A DNA stretch of 64,000 bases from Bathynomus jamesi (lineage: Eukaryota; Arthropoda; Malacostraca; Isopoda; Cirolanidae): NCBI GenBank assembly GCA_023014485.1, contig JAJOZX010012026.1, positions 1 through 64,000 on the forward strand. The letters run 5' to 3'. Positions 55,046 to 64,000 of the stretch are shown in pieces. The notes beneath the pieces were generated by a model that was given only the letters and a program-made list of their open reading frames with translations, was not told the origin of the DNA and searched no databases. The position numbers and the translations under genes are program-made. Every line of letters begins with the position of its first letter. Position 1 is the stretch's first letter.

Positions 55046-55891
55046 AATTTGCTCCTCCTGCCTACACAAGTATACAAAGTAGTGCGGGATGTAACTCTAT
55101 TGCCTCCGTCTGACCAAGCTTTTGAGAGCCTCCTCAGCGAGTTAGTCAGGAGACTCGGCCAATCAGAAGAAGAGCGACTCAATGCTCTACTCAAGGACCA
55201 AGTTCTTGGGGATCAAACGCCAACAGCCTTCCTGAGACATCTGCAAGACCTGGCTGGACAGACCAATGAAGACGATAAAAACTCACCCTTAATGCGACGC
55301 CGCTTCCTCAATGGTCTCCCTACTGCCCTACGGCCAATGCTCCGTTGTATGCCAGATGATACAGACCTCCTCACAATGGCCAAAACAGCTGATAAGATGA
55401 TGATTGAAATCCACCTTGGCCAAGTAGATAACCACACCCATCACCCCCAAATCTGTGCCACGCAGGATGACAATCTGAGTCCGGCTGCACAAGGTCTTAA
55501 AGTATCCAACGAAATTCTACAAACACTTAAAGATGAATTTAAAGCTCTCCGAATAGAGCTAGCTAACAACAGGGAACGAGAGAGAAGTTCTTCAAGACAA
55601 GGACGACCCTCTGGTCCAATTAGAGCCTCCCAATATGAACCTGGACAACGCCTCGTTCTCCTACAACCACAGCCACCGCAAACAGGTCAGTTGGTTGCTC
55701 CTAATCCAAATCTATTAGCCTTACCTCATCCTCAATCCTCAATCCCCACTACTCAGCCCCATTCTCAACCTATTTCCTTACCACAGTCTACTGTTCATAC
55801 CCCTCCTTGCTGGTATCATGAAAAGTTTAAAGATCGTGCAACGCGCTGTCTCACACCTTGCCCATGGACTCCTAACCCTCCTTTAAACTAA
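55046..55891 (+). pseudogene. Gypsy gag, N-terminally truncated
   Basis: The plus strand begins in mid-gag with 'LPTQVYKVVRDVTLLPP', continues 'RRLGQSEEERLNALLKD', 'FLRHLQDLAGQ', 'MAKTADKMMIEI' and a Pro/Gln-rich linker, and ends with the zinc motif 'CWYHEKFKDRATRCLTPC'. It is related to the gag at 16829-17593 but clearly a different element. The start of gag is missing because of the inversion break. Confidence 0.85.
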
Positions 55892-56149
55892 CCAGGCTGG
55901 TGTCACAGGCGTCTGACGCTACAGCCTCTCAAGCCTCTCCTCCTATCCTTACTTCAACTAACCCTACCACTACCTCATTTAACACTGTTAAACCAATACC
56001 TACGTACGCAAGTAAAGTTAAAGAATCGCAACCTACTTATTCAACCACAGCTAATTTAATACCCCAACTAATTCTCCAAATACAACACAAACTCCTTCCC
56101 ACAGCAATACTAACCTTCTTCCACAAAATTTAATGATTCACAAGCTACT

Positions 56150-56464
56150 GCACCACCTGGTCCAACATTCACCTTGCATGATCCACTTTCAGGCTATGCA
56201 TTCCTTATTGACACTGGAGCTCAATACAGTGTTATTCCTGCAACAGCCGCAGACCGTGCAAACGGACCTTCTCCTTTCATTTTACGTGCAGCTAATTCTT
56301 CATCTATTCACACTTATGGACATCGTTCTATTTCAGTTTCTCTTGGACTTAGACGTGTTTTCCGCTGGATATTTCTTGTCGCGGATGTATATACTCCAAT
56401 GTTAGGCTCTGATTTTCTTTCTGCTAATGATTTATTAGTTGATGTTCGTAGAGCACATGTAGTG
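56150..56464 (+). pseudogene. Gypsy pol protease
   Basis: Retropepsin with 'GYAFLIDTGAQYSVIPA' (catalytic DTG) and 'PMLGSDFLSANDLLVDVRR'. The reading is cut at 'RRA' by an LTR fragment that begins TGTAGTGCC. The linker resumes after 57080. Confidence 0.85.
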
Positions 56465-56870
56465 CCTTGCACCACAAGAGTATTCTTTATTAGTGAAAAC
56501 TGCCACAAATTGGCATGAGTGAAATATTTAAATCTAAAATAAATAAATAAATACAAGTTAAATATGTCCAGTGATCAAATTTAATTCTTAAGAATTCAGT
56601 GTGGTGTGACTAGACATGAATGGGCTTTTAAGCACTCACCTGTACTGGAAGTGTATTCTATTGCAAAATATATTCCTTTTATTTTGCCTTTTTATAAATT
56701 CAGCATTTTCTAAATTTTTTTTATGCTAATTTACTTATATTTTGCAAACAGCCTATACGCAGACTATTTTTCTGCTAATATTGGGCTACATCATAAAAAA
56801 TTTTTTTTACTTATATTTTGTAAACAGCCTATACGCAGACTATTTTTCTGCTAATATTGGGCTACATCAT

Positions 56871-56911
<41 letters not shown>

Positions 56912-57079
56912 CACGTAACTTTTTGTTATTGGCATTCATAACTCAAATTGAGTCTCATACTCAACCAAGCTTACCTGAAGCCATTATTTACATTCAACAA
57001 CATTTGTTGAAATCTTGTTAGTTTGTGACACATTTTAAATTTTTTTTAGTACCTTGTAACAAATAATAGCCACAATGAC
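56465..57079. repeat. LTR-derived insertion in pol with poly(A)
   Basis: Starts with ~170 bp of the element's own LTR in plus sense (TGTAGTGCC..., 56465-56634). Then comes unrecognised AT-rich sequence with a ~67-bp direct duplication (about 56741-56809 and 56810-56875), a 34-base A run (about 56876-56909), more AT-rich sequence and finally ~24 bp matching the LTR in the opposite sense ('taatagccacaatgac'). GCACA occurs on both sides, a possible 5-bp duplication. Confidence 0.7.
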
Positions 57080-58704
57080 GCACAATTAATTGATAATGTC
57101 ACACATCTTTCAGTAATTGGTTCTCCTACCGTGCACCCCTCTTCATTATTGGCAAGTTCTCTGCCACTGTGCTCACCTGCTATAGAGTAGCTCCTAAATG
57201 AATTTTCTTCACTTACTCAACCCTGTTCTAAGGATACCCCTATTAAACACTCTGTTGTCCACCGTATTGATACGGTAGGCTCACCTGTTTTCACCCGCCC
57301 ACGTCGCTTAGCTCCAGATCGTCTTGCAATTGTGAGACGAGAGTTTGAACACATGCTTGAACTCGGTATTATACGGCCTTCAAGTAGCCCGTATGCCTCT
57401 GCTTTACACATGGTCCCAAAACCTACACCTGGAGACTGGCGTCCATGTGGAGATTATCGTGCTTTGAATGACAACACGATTCCAGATCGCTATCCCCTTC
57501 CTCACTTACACGATTTTACTTCTGCTCTCCATGGCACCACAGTATTTTCACGCCTTGACTTGGTGCGAGCCTTTCATCAAATTCCTGTACACCCTGATGA
57601 TGTACATAAAACTGCGATAACAACCCCTTTTGGGTTATTTGAAATGACAAAAATGCCATACGGACTGCGTAATGCAGCCCAAACTTTTCAACGCTTCATT
57701 GATGAAGTGTTGAGAGGTCTCTCCTTCACTTTCACATATGTCGATGACATTCTCATCGCAAGTTCTTCTCCCTCAGAACATATTCAACATTTACGCTTAG
57801 TTTTTTCTCGGTTGGCAGAATATGGTGTATTGCTAAACCCTGAAAAATGTGTCTTTGCTGTAGATGAACTCACCTTCTTAGGACACAAAGTTACTTCGAA
57901 GGGCATTTCTCCTCTCGAAAATAAAGTATCTGTCATAAGGTCTTTCCCACAACCGCAAACTCAAAAGCAACTTCGCCGCTTTTTAGGGATGGTAAACTTC
58001 TACCATCGCTTCATTCCTCAGTGTGCAAACATTCTTGCACCCATAACCTCTCTTCTTCGCCAATCAAAAAGGGGCAGATCCACTGCAGTTCTGTGGAACC
58101 CCGAAGCTACCAACGCTTTTTCACAAGCAAAAGAGCTATAGCACGAGCTACATGCCTTGTTCACCCTCAACCAGACGCTCCTCTGAACTTAGCCACTGAT
58201 GCCTCTGACGTTGCCGTGTCAGGAGTGCTCCAGCAGCTTGTTTCAGGCGTTTGGGAACCTCTCGCATTCTTTTCACGCAAGCTCTCACCTTCACAAATGA
58301 GGTACAGCACTTTCGGTCGAGAGTTGCTGGCGATATACCTCTCCATCCGTCATTTCAGGTCATTCCTGGAAGGACGTGACTTTAGCATTTTTACGGATCA
58401 TCGTCCGTTAATATTTGCTCTCCATTCTCAATCAGACTCTCATGCTCCTAATGAGCGAAGATACCTTGATTTTATTCTTCAATTTACTTCAGACATTCGA
58501 CACATTTCAGGTTCTTTGAATGTTGTGCCGGATGCGCTGTCTCGCATCTCAGCAATTTCTGACCCTGGACACTCTCACATCAACCTTTCAGAGATGGCTA
58601 AGGCTCAGTCCACGGATACAGACCTCCAAACTCTTATTAATTCACCCACTTCATTGCAAGTCCGCTCTTTACCAGTTGAACCCAAGTCAGACTTTGCTTC
58701 ATAA
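57080..58704 (+). pseudogene. Gypsy RT-RNase H (inverted segment)
   Basis: The linker ('LIDNVTHLSVIGSP') has one stop near 57189. RT has '[12 protein letters not shown]', '[15 protein letters not shown]', '[15 protein letters not shown]' and catalytic '[10 protein letters not shown]'. A shift near 58130 leads to RNase H with 'LNLATDASDVAVSGVL' and 'IFTDHRPLIFAL', and 'VPDALSRISAI'. It ends at the inversion break about 58700, where minus-strand integrase begins. Confidence 0.9.
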
Positions 58705-59150
58705 CAGAGCGTAATGTCTTAACATACGAAGCAGGATCACATGCGGGGTTAATGGGTGTAGGTGTGAAAAATTCTCCGGGTAACCGGAGTGTGGTACCGT
58801 AAACTAATTCTGCTGCAGAACATGCAAGATCAGTCTTCAGAGCAGTACGAATTCCGAGTAGGATTAGAGGTAGCCTGTCCACCCATGTAGTAGATGGATC
58901 AGTGGCTCGCAAGGAACTTTTAAGTTGACGATGGAAGCGTTCTATCACCCCATTGGATTGCGGGTGATAGCTTGTTGTTCTGATGCGCTCAGTCCCAAGA
59001 AGGAGCATGAGTTCCTTCCATAAGGCCGATTCAAACTGGGCACCTCTGTCTGTGCAAATGGTTGCAGGTATTCCAAAACGGGAAACCCAACATGAAACAA
59101 AGGCGTGAGCTACTGCAGAAGCAGTACAAGAAGTCAAAGGAACAGCTTCT
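58700..59150 (-). pseudogene. Gypsy integrase catalytic region
   Basis: The minus strand reads 'SRFGIPATICTDRGAQFES' with one catalytic Asp, 'YHPQSNGVIERFHRQLKSSL' with the catalytic Glu, and 'SAAELVYGTTLRLPGEFF' ending 'YVKTLRSVMKQSL'. The zinc-binding part and first Asp are missing. The residues that would follow lie at 55045, across the inverted segment. Confidence 0.9.
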
Positions 59151-59268
59151 CACTGTCATTGATAGGTTCACAAGATGGCCAGAAGCTGTTCCTTTGACTT
59201 CTTGTACTGCTTCTGCAGTAGCTCACGCCTTTGTTTCATGTTGGGTTTCCCGTTTTGGAATACCTGCA
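59063..59268. repeat. 88-bp perfect inverted repeat in integrase
   Basis: Arms 59063-59150 and 59181-59268 are exact complements, with a 30-bp spacer that encodes the preceding integrase residues 'TVIDRFTRWPE'. The plus-strand arm is therefore integrase in reverse sense to the neighbouring minus-strand frame. Confidence 0.95.
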
Positions 59269-59269
59269 T

Positions 59270-60147
59270 GTTTTATTTATTTAGACCTTTACAAGTTTAC
59301 GTAGATAATTAACTATATGCCAGGGTCACCAGCGCCCAAGTACTAGATTGGCATCCGGCACTGCGGCGCAAAGTTAATTTTAATAAAAGAAGGGAAGGAC
59401 TGATTATTAAATCAATATGAATTTTTATATTTTATTGACAACAATTAATGAGTATATGCAAAGGGGATTTTTACCCGTAACAACTTTGATGGACTTATAA
59501 TGGCGAGATTAAATAATGGCCCGTTTGGCTAATATATAACAGTCTGCAAATAATACTGATTATAATAATGAATAATAATACAGTAATAATAATAGTATAG
59601 TAATAATAATAACAAAGATAATAATAACAAAGATAATATCAATAATAACTAAAAGATAATAATAACAAAGATAATAATAACAAAGATAATAATAACAAAG
59701 ATAATAACTAAAAGATAATAATAACAAAGATAATAATAACAAAGATAATAATAACAAAGATAATAATAACAAAGATAATAATAACAAAGATAATAATAAC
59801 AAAGATAATAATAACAAAGATAATAGCCACAATGACAACCTTGTCACAAAAGGAACTTTGCTTGCTGGCGGGGTGCTTTCGAATAATAATGGTTTTTTTT
59901 GGCGTCCTTTGTGTTGTCGTTGCACACAAGTTTGTTTTTACTTAACAATTTTACCAACCAGCCAAAATAATCCTTAAAAGCCCATTCATGTCTAGTCACA
60001 CCACACTGAATTCTTAAGAATTAAATTTGATCACTGGACATATTTAACTTGTATTTATTTATTTATTTTAGATTTAAATATTTCACTCATGCCAATTTGT
60101 GGCAGTTTTCACTAATAAAGAATACTCTTGTGGTGCAAGGCACTACA
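59270..60147 (-). repeat. 5' LTR of scrambled gypsy, internally truncated
   Basis: Partner of 53557-54371, longer because the 15-bp repeat array (about 59598-59825) has more units. The last ~13 bases of the LTR on its internal side (TGTAAGAGTCCGG on the plus strand) are replaced by integrase sequence, with 'tgttttattt' at the join. Confidence 0.88.
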
Positions 60148-60151
60148 AGTT

Positions 60152-61899
60152 TTACAACCCTGGTAACTTCGTCTTCACCAGTTTTGAGTTCCAAGACTTT
60201 TCCCATTGACCAATGTTGTCTTGGTGTCTTGTCATGTATCAACACAATGTCCCCAATTTTGACTGAATCATTCCCACTTTGTTTTGTTAATTGTTTATGT
60301 CTTTCTCTAAGACTTGTTAAGTATTCTTCTCTCCATTTTGTTATAAATTGAGTCTTGATTTGTGTCAAATGTTGGTATTTTGTGTTGAGTCCTTTGTGTC
60401 CTATTTCCCAATCTGGATCCTCTGTACTGTTATATTCAGATTCTGGTAACATGTTTACTGTTTCTCCCTTAATTAGGTGGTTCTTTACAGTTTGTATGTT
60501 TCTTTCCCAAATTGAACCATACCATGGTGTATTAACAGGAATGTACTTCCAGGTTATGTTGTGTTTGGTTAAATGAGTTTGTACTGTTTCACTGTCACAA
60601 ATCTGATGAATAATTCTTTCACCAGATTTGAAGTATGTGGCATTGTCTGACCATATAGTTTTGGGTACAGAATTGTGTGCACAAAATCGTCTGAAAGCAG
60701 CAATAAAAGCTTCTGCTGTCAGATCTTCTACTATGTCTAGACATATGGCACGTGTGGCAGCACAGGTGAAGAGTACAATGTACACTTTGTATTCCTTTGA
60801 ATCCATTTTGTCTCCAAAACTCACATTTACCGCTCCAGTGTAGTCAATACCGTGGTTTCAAATGGCCGAGTAAATGTTACTCGTTCCACAGGTAGGTCTG
60901 GAGGGCTTGGGGTCTTAAAGGGTCGTGAATGGATACGTTTACAAGGAATGCATGTGTGTTTAAAATTTTCTTTGTTTCAATTCTACCCTTTGGTAGCCAG
61001 TAAGTTTTTCTCAGCTCCGTCAGGGTTTGTGGGACCCCCATGTGGTGTATTTTGTTGTGGGTATCCCTGATGATGAGATTTGTGAAGTGATTTCTCCTTG
61101 GAAGAAGAATTGGGTGCTTAGAGTTGTAAGTCAAAGTTGACTTGTTAAGCCTTCCTTTACACCTTATCAGACCCTCTGTATCCAGGTACAGATTTAGATC
61201 CATGACAAGTGAAGGAATACCTTTGTTTAATGTGTTACTGGACCTAAGATACTTCAACTCCTTGTCAAATTCTGAAGCTTGTATCTGTTTGAGCCAGTAT
61301 TTTGTTGCAGTTTCTGTTAAGTTAGAAAAGGCTTTCTGAGGACAGTGTTTGAGAAGGTAGCTATTGACAAACTTGCAGCAATAGACTGTAATTCTCAAGA
61401 GTTTGTTGAGGTCTGAATAAAGGTGATAGTCAAATATAGGTTTGTCCTCAGTGATCTTTTCAGTTGTTGTAGAGTTGAGTGTGAGGTTAACTACTTTGGC
61501 TGGCCAAAGATCCTCACATGTTAGCCATTCGGGCCCTTCATACCAGATTTTATTTGTTTTCAACAGTTTGTAAGAGAGCCCTCTCGTCAAAAAGTCTGCA
61601 GGATTCTCTTTTGTTTTTATGTACCTAAATTTGATACCAAGGTTTGTGTTTGCAGTTTTGATTTCTGTTAGTCTGTTTTTCACAAATATGTTTTTGCAAG
61701 AAGTTGTATCTGTGTTGGTCACCCATGTTAGACAAATTTGACTGTCTGTCCTTAAGTAAATGTTTGTTATGTCAACTTCTTTATACACTTGTGAAAGAAA
61801 GTCTGCTGTTTTTACTCCCAATGAGACAGTTAATAATTCAAGTTGTGGTACAGTTTTGTTTTGGTTTAAGGGTGCCACTTTTGCCTTTGAATAAACCAA
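60152..61899 (-). pseudogene. BEL pol: RNase H and integrase (minus)
   Basis: RNase H at 61899-61600 ('VYSKAKVAPLNQNKTVPQLE', 'LRTDSQICLTWVTN'). Integrase follows: 'HMGVPQTLTELRKTYWLPKG' near 61040, 'PFETTGIDYTGA' near 60860, 'KTIWSDNATYFKS' near 60640 and 'TPWYGSIWERNIQ' near 60520 with the catalytic Glu. The DUF5641-type domain begins 'KWREEYLTSLRERHKQ' and runs to 'VTRVVKL' at 60152, where the gypsy starts. A frameshift lies near 60870 and another near 60960. The domain finishes at 53552-53327. Confidence 0.9.
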
Positions 61900-62409
61900 G
61901 TTACTTTCATTTTCACTTGTTAAATAGGCACAACACCCTTAGGCTTGTGTGCTGGCATCTGTAAAAATGTGTAGTGTTTGAGATTTCAATCTGTAGCCAG
62001 CACATCTTGGTACGTAGATGTCTTGAACTTTGTTCAAGTCTGTGGCTAATTTTTTCCAATGAAGTTGGTCTTCCACTGAAAGTGGTTCATCCCAATCAAT
62101 TTTCTTTTTCCATAAGTCTCGCAAAAGGATTTTGGATCTTATGGTTGCTGGTAAATATAATCCAATGGGGTCGAAAATTTTGGATGATTCTGAAAGCACT
62201 TGTCTTTTTGTATCGGCATTTGGATTTAAGTTATAACTCTTTGTGCAAAGAGTGTCATCGTGTTCGGAATTCTGTTTTAAAAACCAAAGCATTCCAAGTG
62301 TTTTCGTGTAATTGTTTGGTTCAATGTTCCCATTGTTGTCTTTTGTTATTTGTTCATTTAATTTAGGAGAATTAGAAAGAGTTTGTACTGTATTCAAACC
62401 TCCTACCAC
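61900..62409 (-). pseudogene. BEL reverse transcriptase, C-terminal part (minus)
   Basis: Begins at 62409 with 'VVGGLNTVQTLSN', the residues just after the catalytic palm motif (compare 'YVDNLVGSTKT' at 31363). It continues 'YTKTLGMLWFLKQNS', 'VLSESSKIFDPIGLYLPATI' and 'QTLHIFTDAS' into RNase H. The catalytic aspartates are lost: the frame is joined at 62410 to an integrase scrap. Confidence 0.85.
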
Positions 62410-62410
62410 T

Positions 62411-62490
62411 TCAGACTAGTCAATACCCGTAGTTTTAGTGGAGTAAATTTACTCCTCCACAGGTAGATCTGGAGGGCTTGGGGCTTTGAA
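62411..62490 (-). pseudogene. BEL integrase scrap joined to RT
   Basis: A diverged copy of 60841-60915 (shared 'ccacaggtag', 'tctggagggcttgggg'), i.e. the 'ERVTF...TGIDYTGA' part of integrase. It precedes the RT part in the sense direction, the reverse of normal BEL order. Confidence 0.75.
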
Positions 62491-62499
62491 TCCTGTACT

Positions 62500-63885
62500 G
62501 TTTTTGTGTTGTTTGGCCTATGGCCAAGGGAGGCCACAAGACCCTTGTTGTTTGGTCTCTGGCCAAAGGAGGCCACAAGACCCTTGTTGTTTGGTCTCTG
62601 GCCAAGGGAGGCCACAAGACCAATGTTGTTTGGTCTCTGGCCAAGGGAGGCCACAAGACCCTTGATGAATATGTTGGGCTATGGCCAAGTGAAACCATCA
62701 GCCCCTTGATGAATATGTTGGGCTATGGCCAAGTGAGACCATCAGCCCTTTGATGAATTTGTTGGGCTATGGCCAAGGGTAGGCCATCAGCCGTTTGATG
62801 AATTTGTTGGGCTATGGCCAAGGGAGGCCACAAAACCCCTGTAGTTTGGGCTGTGGCCAAGGGAGGCCACAAGACCCCTGTAGTTTGGGCTGTGGCCAAG
62901 GGAGGCCACAAGACCCCTGTAGTTTGGGCTGTGGCCAAGGGAGGCCACAAGACCCCTGTAGTTTGGGCTGTGGCCAAGGGAGGCCACAAAACCCCTGTAG
63001 TTTGGGCTGTGGCCAAGGGAAGCCACAAGACTTCTGTAGTTTGGGCTGTGGCCAAAAGACCCCTGTAGTTTGGGCTGTGGCCACGGGAGGCCACAAGACT
63101 TCTGTAGTTTGGGCTGTGGCCAAAAGACCCCTGTAGTTTGGGCTGCGGCCACGGGAGGCCACAAGACCCCTGTAGTTTGGGCTGTGGCCAAGGGAGGCCA
63201 CAAAACCCCTGTAGTTTGGGCTGTGGCCAAGGGAGGCCACAAGACCCCTGTAGTTTGGGCTGTGGCCAAGGGAGGTTTGGGTTGTGGCCAAGGGAGGCCA
63301 CAAAGCCCCTGTTTGTTGGGCTATGGCCAAGGTAGGCCATCAACCCGTTTGATGAATTTGTTGGGCTATGGCCAAGGTAGGCCATCAGCCCTTTTGATGA
63401 ATTTGTTGGGCTATGGCCAAAGGTAGGCCAAGGCCCTTTGATGATTTGTTGGGCATGGCCAAGGGTAGGCCATCAGCCCTTTGATGAATTTGTTGGGCTA
63501 TGGCCAAAGGTAGGCCATCAGCCGTTTGATGAATTTGTTGGGCTTTGGCCAAAGGTAGGCCAAGGCCCTTTGATGAATTTGTTGGGCTATGGCCAAAGGT
63601 AGGCCATCAGCCGTTTGATGAATTTGTTGGGCTATGGCCAAAGGTAGGCCAAGGCCCTTTGATGATTTGTTGGGCTATGGCCAAGGGTAGGCCATCAGCC
63701 CTTTGATGAATTTGTTGGGCTATGGCCAAGGGTAGGCCATCAACCCTTTGATGAATTTGTTGGGCTATGGCCAAGGTAGGCCATCAGCCGTTTTGATGAA
63801 TTGTTGGGCTATGGCCAAGGTAGGCCATCAGCCGTTTGATGAATTTGTTGGGCTATGGCCAAGGGTAGGCCAAGGCCCTTTGGAG
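62500..63885. repeat. Minisatellite with 39-bp and 44-45-bp units
   Basis: Four blocks. 62510-62665 and 62816-63300 use 39-bp units ('tttgggctgtggccaaggg' then 'aggccacaagacccctgtag'). 62666-62815 and 63305-63885 use 44-45-bp units ('gatgaatttgttgggctatg' then 'gccaagggtaggccatcagc'). Every unit centres on an imperfect palindrome TGGCC-N6-GGCCA. Because 39 is a multiple of three, long open frames arise on both strands without coding meaning. Confidence 0.95.
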
Positions 63886-63894
63886 TAGAGTAGT

Positions 63895-64000
63895 TTGTTT
63901 GTACGTGTCACTGTCTAACCATATAATTTTGGCACAAAATTATGTGCACAGAATCAGAGCGCAGCAATAAAAGCTTTTACTCTCCGATCCTTGGTTATGT
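63895..64000 (-). pseudogene. BEL integrase fragment at window edge
   Basis: Matches 60640-60745 with many substitutions ('accatata', 'tgtgcac', 'gcagcaataaaagctt' shared), the integrase region with the second catalytic Asp. It runs off the window. Confidence 0.75.

Larger units (their letters stand above)
53557..60147 (-). mobile_element. Ty3/gypsy element with scrambled interior
   Basis: Bounded by same-orientation LTRs at 53557-54371 and 59270-60147 and by a 4-bp target duplication AGTT (53553-53556 and 60148-60151), inside BEL pol. The LTR polarity is minus. In that sense the interior runs: inverted integrase start (59268-59151), integrase (59150-58700), inverted RNase H-RT-PR-gag (58700-55046), then pol C-terminus (55045-54420). 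So gag to RNase H lies on the plus strand. The right LTR also lacks its last ~13 bases, and no primer-binding site follows it. Confidence 0.85.

Noticed and set aside
54958..55194. Minus-strand frame across the pol/gag junction
   Set aside because: It spans an inversion break and mixes pol C-terminal sequence with the antisense of gag.
62403..63426. Long open frames on both strands across the repeat array
   Set aside because: They arise because the 39-bp unit is a multiple of three; the peptides are simple repeats of the DNA unit and have no independent coding support.
62510..63885. Nuclear factor I-type binding sites in the minisatellite
   Set aside because: TGGC...GCCA is present, but the spacer is 8 bp rather than the 5 bp of that consensus.
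1..64000. CRISPR array, bacterial operon, tRNA or rRNA genes
   Set aside because: No spaced identical repeats with unique spacers, no ribosome-binding-site-led operons, and no tRNA or rRNA sequence that I could recognise. Introns and the element types show a eukaryotic genome.

Overview
This window is a transposon-dense stretch of an animal genome. No host gene is recognisable. The content is AT-rich and split by introns and frameshifts, and every protein-like reading frame I could recognise belongs to a mobile element: Ty3/gypsy, BEL/Pao, CR1/Jockey-group LINEs, Tc1, hAT, Merlin-like, a piggyBac-like MITE and three DNA-transposon types I cannot place in a superfamily. The mix, the TTAGG-like motifs and a CR1-type 3' repeat containing 'aagaacataagaa' suggest an arthropod, perhaps a crustacean. 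That is an inference, not a proof.

Layout. 0.4-8.0 kb: a Tc1 transposase gene (minus) split in two by a 5'-truncated gypsy element (832-7445, minus) whose domain order is RT-RNaseH, then OTU-protease-integrase; 40/41 bp of Tc1 are duplicated at the junctions. 9.0-13.2 kb: a LINE reverse transcriptase (minus) interrupted by a hAT end, by a 1.96-kb DNA transposon with an 8-bp target duplication, and by a 930-bp foldback. 13.6-15.0 kb: a foldback with two further palindromes inside. 15.65-24.84 kb: a DNA transposon with ~330-bp terminal inverted repeats (TIRs) and a five-exon transposase gene, carrying a full-length gypsy element (16128-21101, target duplication AAAG). 25.3-26.8 kb: CR1 pieces and two copies of a CR1-type 3' repeat.

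26.8-40.1 kb is a nested stack: a CR1 LINE (minus) contains a 209-bp MITE and an 11.4-kb BEL element (27652-39047), and the BEL integrase contains a second copy of the long-TIR transposon (33405-37606). 40.1-44.0 kb: hairpins, LINE pieces, a Merlin remnant and a piggyBac-like MITE. 44063-47110: another DNA transposon with 140-bp TIRs, an 8-bp target duplication and a decayed transposase related to that of the long-TIR family. 47-53 kb: Merlin remnants, hairpins, a ~0.71-kb tandem duplication and a 548-bp hAT MITE with a perfect 8-bp target duplication.

53.3-62.4 kb is a BEL pol gene (minus) interrupted by a gypsy element (53557-60147, target duplication AGTT). The interior of that gypsy is scrambled: gag-PR-RT-RNaseH run against the LTR polarity and integrase is folded into an 88-bp perfect inverted repeat. 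62.5-63.9 kb is a minisatellite with 39-bp and 44-45-bp units, followed by one more BEL integrase scrap at the window edge.

The most notable signals are the OTU-bearing gypsy with non-canonical domain order, a family of ~190-bp hairpins whose two arms change together between copies, the two long-TIR transposons that share one frameshift, and the scrambled gypsy.
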